In this document: positions 9,863 to 18,070 of the stretch, piece after piece
How the letters are laid out: every line of letters starts with the position of its first letter
Numbering within the stretch: the stretch's first letter is position 1
Assembly: GCA_001584585.1 (NCBI GenBank)
Contig: LSYV01000061.1
Span: 47,582 to 65,663, forward strand
Source: Gonium pectorale
Taxonomy: Eukaryota > Chlorophyta > Chlorophyceae > Chlamydomonadales > Volvocaceae
Reading direction: 5' to 3'
DNA length: 18,082 bases
The notes under the pieces: model-generated
Told to the model about the DNA's origin: nothing
Seen by the model: the letters and a program-made list of their open reading frames with translations, nothing else
Database searches by the model: none
Made by a program: the position numbers and the translations under genes

Positions 9863-10366
9863 GTTCCACTTGGCGGGAGCTTCCGGGAGCCGGACCAGTC
9901 GATGTACCTGCTCATCGGGCGCACATCCCAACTAAACGCCATCATCGAGGTGGCGTTCTCTCAGGAGAGCGAGGCACTGGCGAACAAGCTGCGGGTATGG
10001 GCAGGTGCCGCCCTCGTCGCCATCGGCGTTGACGTGGAATACCCCGCCCCCACGGGCGCGGCCCCGCGCATGACAGTCCTCATGCAGCTGCCCGGTCAGC
10101 AGCAGCCGTCCGCGGTCGTGGAATGCGGCGCGGGCAGCGGATGCGTGGCGCCGGCGATGCTTGGGTACACCATCTTCGTGCCGGTTGACAAGCTGCTGGC
10201 CGGCGCACCGTGGCTCACACGGCTGTTGATCAGCATGCAGCTCGCGGTGCAGGTGCCGCTCTACAGCATCGTGCGCGGCGGCGCGTGTGCGGCGTGGGAC
10301 GTGCTGGTCGGGCGGCGGAGCCTGCTGGACGTCGCTAACGCCGGCGTGCGGTCCCTGCGAGGCCCC
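9863..10366 (+). pseudogene. Duplicated exon 2 fragment of the Uma2-like gene
   Basis: These 504 bp match 16624-17127 in reverse complement without gaps and with few differences. They carry the core of exon 2, including the Pro-Asp and Ile-Ile-Glu-Val-Ala-Phe-Ser motifs. The frame stays open and runs on to a stop at 10382-10384 through foreign sequence, so a short chimeric product could still be translated from ATG 9901. It lacks the first exon, the first part of exon 2 and the last 30 or so residues of the parent. One change lies near the motif (Asp to Gly seven residues before the Pro-Asp). I call it a fragment, not a working gene. Confidence 0.8.
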
Positions 10367-10563
10367 TTGTCGGTGAACGCCTGAGCCTCTGACAGGGACA
10401 TGCCACTTCCTATCAGTATCGGCTCGCAGGCGCCGCTGCCAAGCTGCTCCTCCGCCTTCGTCAAGCACTGCTGGAGGTCCTGTGCGTTATGGCATAGGAT
10501 AGTTGCCATGGTGCTCTTTGGGATACAATACGAACAGCATCATTGAGTCTCGAGGACGGCCGG
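10367..10563 (-). pseudogene. Duplicated 5' end of the Uma2-like gene (exon 1 start and leader)
   Basis: These 197 bp match 17407-17603 in the same orientation, ungapped, with about nine differences. They hold the first 48 codons of exon 1 (ATG at 10509, minus strand) and 54 bp upstream of the ATG. At the 10366/10367 junction the reading frame runs into the antisense of the exon 2 fragment, so the gene is broken. The word CTTGT is shared at the breakpoint. Together with 9863-10366 this is a duplicate in which one part was inverted and 279 bp (17128-17406 of the parent) were lost. Confidence 0.8.
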
Positions 10564-12008
10564 TATGCGCAAATACGGAAGCAAGTACGGAGCAAAACCA
10601 CACAGTCCGCACACTAAACCCTGCCAAAGCAGCAATCAGCTCCTTGCAAAGACTCCCGGATGATAGGTGATCCCACCTGCAACTGTTCCCATCATCCCGA
10701 CAGATCCCTGACACGGTTCCCATCACTCAATCTCACTCCACTCGAGGCGCTTCCGCAACCCGCCATTTGCTTGCCTCAGGTTGCCTGCCGGTGTCGGGCA
10801 GCGCCTCATGGGCTTCCGCAAATTGCTTCATGTCACTGTTGGTTGCTTCCCACGGTTTCTGGTATTCTTACCAATAGCTGCTCGCCCCCTCCCCCCTCCC
10901 CGTGGGGAACAGCCTTTAGGAGGTTCGGTCCCAGTGTCACCATGCCGAGCTCACGTACCCTACACCTCCCCTGATTGCACCTGCGCAGAAACCTCGCGTA
11001 GAAACCCCACATGACAGACCAGTACGCGCCAGCAGCCGAGCGGGGGGGTCGGTGAAGCCATGCGAAGCAGCCTGCCCGTATTCAGGAAGCGGTATTTAGG
11101 ACCGCTGACACGAGCTCTACGGACAGCCAGCAGGCGCCGTGTTTCATGGTCGCCTTGGGGCACAAGGAACGTACGGCAGCCAGCCGTGACGTGCCCATTG
11201 CGTCACACTAGGCCTGCGGCCATAGCCTTCCGTCACAGCAAGCCGTACGCAGGGAAATGCCCGTCCCTGGCTCGCACGCTGTGTCCCGGCTGCCTCCAAA
11301 CTTGCTGACAGTAGTCCGCGAGCCACCGCTGTACCCCATGACCTAAGGCCATACGCCCATACGCCATCGCGAGCGCCCCGTATGCCGTTGCGCCCTCGCC
11401 CCTCTCAACCCGACGGGTGGAGGCGACACCACCTCCATTTCGCATAACCAAGCACGTGGATGCAGTCCGCGGGCCAGTCGCCCTCTGCCTCACTGCCGCC
11501 GCACAGCCAGACCCCGCCCCTCGCCACCCTCGCCCCTCAGCGCGCCTGCCCCAACTCGGCATCGGCCCCCTTCCGACCAGACAGCCGTACGCGACAGTGG
11601 AGCGAAGCCACTGGTCCCGAAACCAGTTTCGGCCGCCGTCCGCAGGTACGTGCTCCAGTCCCAACCCTCAAGCGATCCGAGCCGCCGCGCCGCAGCGCGC
11701 ACCAAGGATTCAGCGGCATTTGAACCGGAAAACGGGGGGTGGGGGCGGCCAGGCGCAACGGCAACATACCATTCCACGTACACCCGCCGAGCCCCACCCC
11801 AGCCCCCCGCCAAGCCCCACCCGCACGCACCCATGAACACGGGCTCCCCCACAGCCCACCCGAGCCGGGCAGCTGCAGCCAGGCAGGTGAGAGTCCAGCA
11901 GCAACAACATACCCCCGGCGCTGCCGCCGCTGCCGCCGGGGACACTGCATCCACCAGCGTCAATGGCAGTGACACCGTCGCATCCTTGAGCCGCCGCCGA
12001 CGACGACT
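10564..12008. other. Gene-free stretch, later part low-complexity
   Basis: From 10564 to about 11400 the sequence is less GC-rich and shows no supported frame or RNA. From about 11400 to 12008 it is Pro/Ala/Arg-rich in several frames on both strands, with a donor-like CCGCAGGTACGT at about 11640 and GGCAGGTGAGAG near 11883. These could belong to a spliced + strand gene, but I cannot assemble a convincing model. Confidence 0.4.
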
Positions 12009-12306
12009 ATGACCAGCGTCTGGCTGCCCGGCGCTACCGCCAGGACGGGCGGCGGCGGCAGACCGTTCAGAAAGGCGACAGAGGGGTCGGCGGCGGCTGC
12101 AGGGGTAGCCGAGCCGTCAGCGGCAGGCGCGCCGGCCAGGGCGGGGGACGCGGCCGCCACCGTCCCGACCAGGCCCGCTACGAGGGTGGGGGCAGGCAGC
12201 GAAGCAGGGAGAGGTAGGGAACGTGGGCACGGGGTCAAGGAGAAACGGTTTGGAGTAAAGGGCCGAGACTACATACATCCGCCCAAAGAGCCAATCCTCA
12301 ACAGCA
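12009..12306 (+). other. Possible coding exon, low confidence
   Basis: The frame is open, first Ala/Gly/Arg-rich and then ending in a less biased stretch (V-K-E-K-R-F-G-V-K-G-R-D-Y-I-H-P-P-K). It stops right at a good donor, CAGCAG then GTGAGG at 12307. Another frame of the same bases reads D-D-D-Y-D-Q-R-L-A-A-R-R-Y-R-Q-D-G, so the correct frame is uncertain. The minus strand is also open (11960-12238). No product is recognised. Confidence 0.22.
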
Positions 12307-12555
12307 GGTGAGGAACGCTGACCCGTCGGCTCTATGGCTGCATTGCGCGGCACAACATAACCCCTGTGCGTCCCTCTCTCCATCACCCATGCCGAGACCC
12401 TGAGAGCACACATGACTTACCTCGTTCCCCGCCCGCCCGCCAGCCCTTTTCTTACCCCCCCCCCTCACTCGCAAATACAGACACACGGTTGCGAGCGTCC
12501 GCGCGCGCGCGTCCGCGATCTCCGCACAGCCGGCCACGCTGTCTGGAGGTCAGCC

Positions 12556-12622
12556 AAGCCCAGCCCAGCGCAGCGCAGCTACCTATATCCAGCCCAGCGC
12601 CCCAGTGCCCAGCGCCCCAGCG
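12556..12622 (+). repeat. CCCAG/CGCAG-type imperfect tandem repeat
   Basis: Many imperfect units of CCCAG, CGCAG and CCCAGCG lie within about 65 bp. It is simple sequence with no coding evidence. Confidence 0.7.
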
Positions 12623-12640
12623 TTAAGTACTTAGAGGGTC

Positions 12641-12685
12641 ACTTAGCTGGGTCGGGCTCATGGGCTGCCGGCTAGGTTGTTTTTG
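12641..12685 (+). repeat. Dispersed repeat with CATGGGCTGCCGGCTAG core, copy 2
   Basis: It matches 7226-7270 with scattered changes and is followed, as there, by a GATC...AACACA word (12703-12732). The shared order of two blocks suggests that both places carry remnants of one short interspersed element. Confidence 0.55.
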
Positions 12686-12702
12686 TCTTGTATAGAACTG
12701 TT

Positions 12703-12732
12703 TTGATCATACCGTAACGCATACATAACACA
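12703..12732. repeat. Dispersed GATCATA...AACACA repeat, copy 4
   Basis: It has the form TTTTGATCATACC...CATACATAACACACG and is the most diverged of the four copies. It lies about 18 bp beyond the 12641-12685 repeat. Confidence 0.4.
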
Positions 12733-12767
12733 CGGTTGCCTCCCCGCAGCCCACGGCAGCCACCCAC

Positions 12768-12963
12768 CCAGCTCCCGGTTCGCTGCCGTGGCCACAGGCG
12801 GGGGGCCGCTGCGCGCTGCCGCCACGCTGGTGACGTTGAACAGCACGCGGGCCGACCCGTGAGTCAGCAGCAGGTAGCCGCGCAGGGGCGTCAGGCCCAG
12901 CGGCTGCGACCCGTGGGTCCGCGAGGCAAGGTGAAGGCAGGGCAGCGGCGTGGACCGGTGGGC
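12768..12963 (-). other. Possible exon on the minus strand, low confidence
   Basis: On the minus strand a good acceptor (ACTCCAACCCCCAG, ending at 12964) is followed by 65 open codons and a GTGGGT donor. The peptide contains L-R-G-Y-L-L-L-T-H-G-S-A-R-V-L-F-N-V-T, which looks like a beta-rich extracellular segment with an N-glycosylation site. No neighbouring exon can be assigned, so this may be an orphan exon of a gene broken by the repeats around it, or chance. Confidence 0.28.
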
Positions 12964-13160
12964 CTGGGGGTTGGAGTGACACGCCACGTTGTGGAGTTTA
13001 TAGCACACTGTGATTGCTCTGTTATGTTCCCTCTTCCGGCCTCCAAGGCCTGATTTGCAGCCAAAGCCTGCTCCGCAGGGCAGGGGTCGAAGGGTTTACG
13101 ACAGCGGGGACGGGGCAGAGGGGGCCGTGCCTTCCCAAGTACTCCGCGGGAGGGTGCGTC

Positions 13161-14998
13161 ATGGGGTATGATATCGAGTGCGACCAGGTGTACGGCCCAG
13201 ATGAAATCCCCTTGCCCTGCGACGGCATCAAGTGCATAAGCGCATACTGCAGCTGTGGTGCCCGCCATGCGTGGATCGTGAGTGAGGTGGTGGATGCCCC
13301 ATGGGTGACGATGGTGGACACGTCCTGCGAGCTGGCTTCATGGACTACGTGTCAGAACACTCTCCCGACTGGCTGCTGGGGTACAACTGCTTCCAGTTCG
13401 ACAATCAGCACCTGGCCTACTTCGCGCCCAGGAGGTGGGCGTCATGCTTCCACCTGGTGGCCAGCGCCACCCCAGGGGACAGGGGCCCTGCATGCATCAT
13501 TACGATCCCCGGCTGCTTCAATGTGGACCTGATGGCGTACCTGGACAAGACACGGCGGAACAAGTTCACCAACCTGTCCCTCTCTGTGGTGGCCCGCGAG
13601 ACCAACGCCGGAGAGAAGATAGCACTGGGATCAGGCCACGGCGCGGGGGACAGGTACGCCCTCCTTGAGTACAACCTCAATGACTCTGCGCTGTGCGTGG
13701 GCATCTGGGATGCGTGCTCCATATGGATAGAGCTAGTGGGCCTGTCGGCCGCCATGCACTCCTGCACCATAGATGTGGGCAGGTACGCCACGGGCGTCAT
13801 GTCGTCAGCCCTCATCACGTCGTGGTACTGCCACCGCGGCATTCCAGTCCCCTTCACCTCCCTACGAGAGCCGCAGCCCTTTGGTGGCGCAGAAGTGATC
13901 GCACCCAAGGCGGGGCTGTGGGAGAACGTAGCAGTGGTCGACTTCACGTCCCTCTACCCCACGGTGATGGCAGGAGCCAACATGGGCTTCGAGTCTATAC
14001 GCGTGTGCAGAGTCGTGGTCCCCAAGCGGGGTCCCATGAACGTGGCCATCGGATGGGACGATGAGAGGGTGACCTTCGTGTTTGGAGACAGCACTGTGGT
14101 GTTTGCAAGGAACCCCCCATCGGAGGTGACCAGCATCGTCAAGTACATGATAGAGCAGCGGGGGCTCGTGCGCAAGGGGACACCCGAGCACTTCTCGTAC
14201 AAGGTGGCAACCAACAGCATCTACGGGGCCATGGGCTTTAACAGGTCGGCCATGTACGCTCCGGATCTTGCGCAGTGCGTGCCTGCTGGGGGGCGGTGGT
14301 TGCTGGCATTCGCGGAGGCCGTGTTCAAGACTTGCGGCCTTGAGGTGCTCTACGGCGACACCGACAGCTGCTTTGTGTCTGGACCCGCGGAGAGGAGCAC
14401 CAACGGGGCCCGCTTCAGCGCCGGGGATGTGCTGACCATCATCAACCTGGTGCTGGACTACACTCCCTTCTCCATGAGCAAGCTTCGGATGGAGGCCACG
14501 TACGACAGGATGGTGATCGTGGGCAAGAAGGCATACTACGGGACCAAGGAGGGGTCCGTGCACATCGCCGGCATCTCCGCCATCCGCAAGGACCGCCCCG
14601 CCCTGATACGGTCGATGGTTTACGACATCGTGGACACACTCCTCAAGGCTCCCCCATGCGAGATCGCGCAGGGCGTGGGAGGTGCCGCGGGGGTTGCGGT
14701 GTCCCTGGCCATGAGGGGGACGCTGCCTGTGGAGTTGGTGTCGAAGATAGTTAGGTACAGGGGGGAGGACTGCTACGCCTACTTTGCTCCCGGCGGGGCC
14801 CTGGTGTACAGGCCCGTGGCCACCACGGATCCCAGTGCCCCCGTGGAGTTTGACGCAGCCAAGGTGTGTGCCTCCATAGACAAGGAGGTGCAGAGGCACT
14901 GCGGAGCCGTGGGCTACCAGTTCCTGAGCCAGGTGATGGCGATTGCCAACTTCAGGGCCGATGCGCTCGTGGGCATGTCATCCCTGATCTCTGCGTAG
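13161..14998 (+). CDS. Family B DNA polymerase, virus-type, frameshifted and N-terminally short
   Basis: This is a replicative DNA polymerase with 3'-5' exonuclease. Exo I (Y-D-I-E-C, Asp codon 13170, Glu 13176) lies in one frame. All the rest lies in the frame open from 13301 (565 codons): Exo II G-Y-N-C-F-Q-F-D-N (codons 27-35), Exo III Y124-x3-D128, motif A D-F-T-S-L-Y-P (214-220), motif B K-x3-N-S-I-Y-G (301-309), motif C Y-G-D-T-D-S (351-356), and K-K-A-Y-Y-G (409-414) followed by R-K-D. The frame changes near 13325-13335, as if one base were lost or two gained. The usual N-terminal domain is absent; resemblance begins only about 15 residues before Exo I. No spliceosomal introns are evident and about half the arginines are AGG, unlike the nearby host exons. 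The motifs fit RNA-primed polymerases of large DNA viruses better than protein-primed ones. It is probably an endogenised viral gene; the viral group is not determined. Confidence 0.85.
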
Positions 14999-15012
14999 GA
15001 GGGGGGGGGGCA
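14999..15012. other. 14-bp convergent gap with a G10 run
   Basis: The polymerase stop (14996-14998) and the stop of the opposing ORF (15013-15015, minus) are separated by 14 bp, ten of them G. Such tight convergent packing is typical of viral genomes and unlike the spaced host genes to the left. Confidence 0.7.
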
Positions 15013-16053
15013 TCATCGGAGTCTCGCAAACATGATGCGCTCCAGGGGGCTGGAGACCTGGTGCCACCGCTGCAGGGTGTCCTTGGGCATGGTCTGGATG
15101 CGGCGGTAGTAGGTGGCCATGAGCTGGTGCACCCACCTTACGGGGGCGCTGGCCACTCCCTCCTCGGAGGTAATGGGGAACTCCTGCCCCGCGAACGAGC
15201 ACAGGAGGGACACGAGCGAGTCTGCCTCTTCCCGCGAACACTTGAGGCCGAAGTAGGACATGACCATGGCGAGGCCCCTCCCGCAAACGGCTGACCGCTC
15301 AGGACCCGGGGGCAGCCTCCCCAGCAGCCGAGGATGGATAGCGGCCACCAGCTCAACGCCCGCGGGCACATCCTTCGGGAGTGCAATACACACCACATGC
15401 CCCCGTACTACGGCCGCCCACTGCTGCCACGGAGCCCTGGTAGGGAGTGCGGCCAATGGGGGATCATTGCCCGTGCAGCCGGTTGCCCTCACAGCGATCA
15501 GGGCGGCCCCCTCTCCAGTCACGGCGCTGCGGATGATGTCTGCCCTCACCATATCCGATGTGGATGCGCGGTGGGAGTCCAGGAGGGACTGCTGCAGCTT
15601 GGCGCACAAGGAGTTGACGCATCGCATGGCGGGCAAGCCCAGCTGCGGCACTGGGCCCCCACCCACAAGGGAGGTGTCGGGCACGCCACACACATCGGCA
15701 CACAAGTCCCCGGCGCTCAGGTGCAGGACCGATCCCTCCATGCGGGGTGACACCGACATGGACCCGATGCGCGCGCGGCGGACGATGGCTCCGGCCTCGG
15801 ACTGGCTCAGCTGCTGCGTGACAATGTCCTTGATCCCCGATTGGCAGGATGCCACAAACTCCTCCATGGACGGCGCCTTCGCAACCACCCCTGCGGTCAT
15901 CCGCACACAGTCCTCCTTCATCCTGCACATCCTCCCTAGCGGCGTGGCACTGTACGTGGCACACTTGCTCCAGGGCACAGTTGAGTACGCCATGAAGTCG
16001 TTGCCCGACATGTCCGTGTACCCGGCGGCGAATCCCTCTGGGTCCAGGGCCAT
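15013..16053 (-). CDS. Hypothetical protein, probably viral, convergent with the polymerase
   Basis: An uninterrupted minus-strand frame ends 14 bp from the polymerase stop. The first in-frame ATG in good context (GCACATGGCC, 16053) gives 346 residues. The frame stays open back to a stop at about 16211. A strong acceptor-like TTTCCTTGCAG near 16100 could mark an upstream exon, so the N-terminus is uncertain. The protein is mixed alpha/beta, rich in Val, Ala, Cys and Met, with no signal peptide or clear membrane span. The C-terminus is Arg-rich and helical (A-T-Y-Y-R-R-I-Q-T-M-P-K-D-T-L-Q-R-W). I do not recognise the family and name no function. The neighbouring polymerase and compact spacing suggest it came with the same viral element. 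Confidence 0.65.
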   Translation of the reverse strand: MALDPEGFAAGYTDMSGNDFMAYSTVPWSKCATYSATPLGRMCRMKEDCVRMTAGVVAKAPSMEEFVASCQSGIKDIVTQQLSQSEAGAIVRRARIGSMSVSPRMEGSVLHLSAGDLCADVCGVPDTSLVGGGPVPQLGLPAMRCVNSLCAKLQQSLLDSHRASTSDMVRADIIRSAVTGEGAALIAVRATGCTGNDPPLAALPTRAPWQQWAAVVRGHVVCIALPKDVPAGVELVAAIHPRLLGRLPPGPERSAVCGRGLAMVMSYFGLKCSREEADSLVSLLCSFAGQEFPITSEEGVASAPVRWVHQLMATYYRRIQTMPKDTLQRWHQVSSPLERIMFARLR

Positions 16054-16213
16054 GTGCTCATGCAGTCCCGGCACCTCATCAAGCAGAGGCGGCGGGCTGC
16101 AAGGAAACCCATGCGCAACAAACGACCGCGGACGCGACAAGACTTGAGCGTGTGGTCCACAGGGGCCGCGGGGCGGGAAGACGCTGGTCGTGGTCCGTGG
16201 GTGCGACCGAAAC

Positions 16214-16533
16214 TACGCAGTGCTACAGAAGCTGCGGTGTGGACACGATGACGGGTTGTGCGGGCTGCGGGCTGCGAACTCGGCTCGAGCCAGGCATACA
16301 TGTTGCATTGATTACCTCCGGCCCACCCCCCACCAACCGCACCTGCGCGGGTTGCCACAGACTCAGCGCCGACGCTCTCGGACGGCGACCGTGTTGGCGA
16401 CATGATGAGTTGGCGCACAGACACACAACGGCACGCGGACACAGTCGTAGCACAATGCAGCACATTTGTTACCCCCCAATCGTGCCCGCCCCACACTTGC
16501 ACGGGTTGCACCGCACGCACTACCCAACACCAC
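16214..16533. other. Intergenic between two minus-strand genes
   Basis: I see no supported gene. A plus-strand frame contains two Cys-x2-Cys pairs, but it is unlike a known zinc finger and the opposite strand is open too. The stretch may include the true 5' exon or promoter of the hypothetical gene to its left. Confidence 0.4.
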
Positions 16534-17549
16534 TCAGGCCGAGCGCACAAGCCACGGTACGTCCAGGATTTTGAAGACGGCGCTCCGGATCGCAAACGCA
16601 TCCAGCGGCACCACGCCCCACCAGGGGCCTCGCAGGGACCGCACGCCGGCGCTGGCGACGTCCAGCAGGCTCCGCCGCCCGACCAGCACGTCCCACGCCG
16701 CACACGCGCCGCCGCGCACGATGCTGTAGAGCGGCACCTGCACCGCGAGCTGCATGCTGATCAACAGCCGTGTGAGCCACGGTGCGCCGGCCAGCAGCGT
16801 GTCAACCGGCACGAAGATGGTGTACCCAAGCATCGCCGGCGCCACGCATCCGCTGCCCGCGCCGCATTCCACGACCGCGGACGGCTGCTGCTGACCGGGC
16901 AGCTGCATGAGGACTGCCATACGCGGGGCCGCGCCCGTGGGGGCGGGGTATTCCACGTCAACGCCAATGGCGACGAGGGCGGCACCCGCCCATACCCGCA
17001 GCTTGTTCGCCAGTGCCTCGCTGTCCTGAGAGAACGCCACCTCGATGATGGCGTTCAGTCGGGCTGTGCGCCCGATGAGCAGATACATCGACTGGTCCGG
17101 CTCCCGGAAGCTCCCGTCAAGTGGAACACGTATCGACCCCGTGGCCTCTAAGATGCTCCAGTCTCCGGCTGCGTATAAACAAAGCGCACCAGCATCAGCA
17201 TCGTGCCTTGCGCCGGTCCGGGGGGGGGGGCGTTACACTCACCACCCGACCACCACGGCCAAAACCAGGCCAGCAGGCTGTTAACCACCTTGGTGGCGGC
17301 GATTTCGTGCACGCCCGTCGGGTCGTAGTATAACAGCAGGTCGCCAAAGTGCTGGCCATCTTGGACGTCCTGGGCGATAAAGCAAAAGCCCTTCCTATGC
17401 TCGTTCTTGTCGGTAAACGCCTGAGCCTCTGACAGGGACATGCCACTTCCTATCAGTATCGGCTCGCAGGCGCCGCTGTCAAGCTGCTCCTCCGCCTTCG
17501 TCAAGCAATGCTGGAGGTCCTGTGCGTTGCGGCGAAGGATAGTTGCCAT
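16534..17549 (-). CDS. Uma2-like / PD-(D/E)XK nuclease-like protein, two exons
   Basis: Exon 1 (17549-17243, ATG at 17549) ends at GTGAGTG. A 74-bp intron (17242-17169) ends TTTATACGCAG. Exon 2 (17168-16534) ends at TGA. The join keeps the frame and gives 942 nt, 313 residues; without splicing the frame is broken into two. Around residues 105-165 the order D-W-S-I-L-E, G-S-I-R-V-P-L-D, E-P-D127, then N-A-I-I-E145-V-A-F-S-Q-D-S, followed by a K-L-R-V-W helix, resembles the P-D ... V-V-E-V-x-S core of Uma2-like (DUF820) proteins of the PD-(D/E)XK superfamily. Family knowledge: that fold is mostly metal-dependent nucleases. A clear catalytic Lys is not obvious, so activity is unproven. A rearranged partial copy lies at 9863-10563. 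The intron carries a G/C10 run that may vary. Confidence 0.6.
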
Positions 17550-17603
17550 GGTGCTCTTTGGGTTACAATACGAACAACATCATTGAGTCTCGAGGACGGC
17601 CGG
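17550..17603 (-). promoter_or_regulatory. Conserved leader/proximal upstream region of the Uma2-like gene
   Basis: These 54 bp directly upstream of the ATG are retained in the duplicate (10510-10563), and similarity stops abruptly at CGAGGACGGCCGG. This gives one edge of the duplicated unit. It probably includes the 5' leader; no TATA box is evident. Confidence 0.4.
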
Positions 17604-18031
17604 GTAACTTGGCGGATGGCCGTTGCACCGTCAACCGTAACTGTCAGCATCCCACCGCCTGCAGCGCGCCGCCTCGTTACAGCGCCCAACGACGGCGACC
17701 CCCCGCAGCCTCACTACTGAACCCCAGCCCCCATACGCAAAAACGCGCCAGGGTGACATATAGTCAGATGCTGCAAAGGCAGCGCCACGCTCCTAAACCC
17801 ACATGCCGAGACAGTCCGGAGCCCTCGTGCCCGGAGCCTGCACGATGGACACCCCATGAAACATCACATGGTATACTGGTGTAGATACCGGAAACGCCGT
17901 GTCCGCGACACTGGGTAACCGGAATCCCTCTCGGACAAAGCAAGAGGAAGCTGGCAAGAGGGTTTCGATGACTGTCTCCGAGGCACCACAGGGGCCCCTA
18001 GCGTCAAGAGGTGCTGGATGTATGGCACGTG

Positions 18032-18058
18032 ATTGATTGTCGATTGACGATAATCAAT
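18032..18058. repeat. Imperfect inverted repeat, 11-bp arms, 5-bp loop
   Basis: ATTGATTGTCG (18032-18042) and CGATAATCAAT (18048-18058) pair with one mismatch around the loop ATTGA. It is AT-rich in a GC-rich context. It could be a protein-binding site or part of a repeat end, but there is no further support. Confidence 0.45.
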
Positions 18059-18070
18059 TGTCCTCGAAAA

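Noticed and set aside
9791..10384. Independent 197-residue gene
   Set aside because: Its body is an exon 2 copy of the gene at 16534-17549 and its last residues are antisense of that gene's exon 1. It is a chimera made by rearrangement.
13862..14899. 345-codon open frame antisense to the polymerase
   Set aside because: The + strand carries all polymerase motifs. The antisense frame is His/Gly/Val-rich shadow sequence.
13161..14998. Protein-primed polymerase of a Polinton-like element
   Set aside because: Motif C is Y-G-D-T-D-S and the K-K-A-Y-Y-G / R-K-D region fits RNA-primed family B enzymes. No integrase, protease or capsid gene is visible nearby. Not excluded without a tree.
16152..16574. 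Possible zinc-finger protein (two Cys-x2-Cys pairs) on the + strand
   Set aside because: The spacing fits no family I know, the opposite strand is open too, and the frame runs antisense into the 3' end of the Uma2-like gene.
17148..17549. Separate 133-residue gene ending in ...E-T-G-A-S
   Set aside because: A GTGAGT donor and CGCAG acceptor join it in phase to the next frame. The unspliced tail reads through intron sequence, including a C/G10 run.
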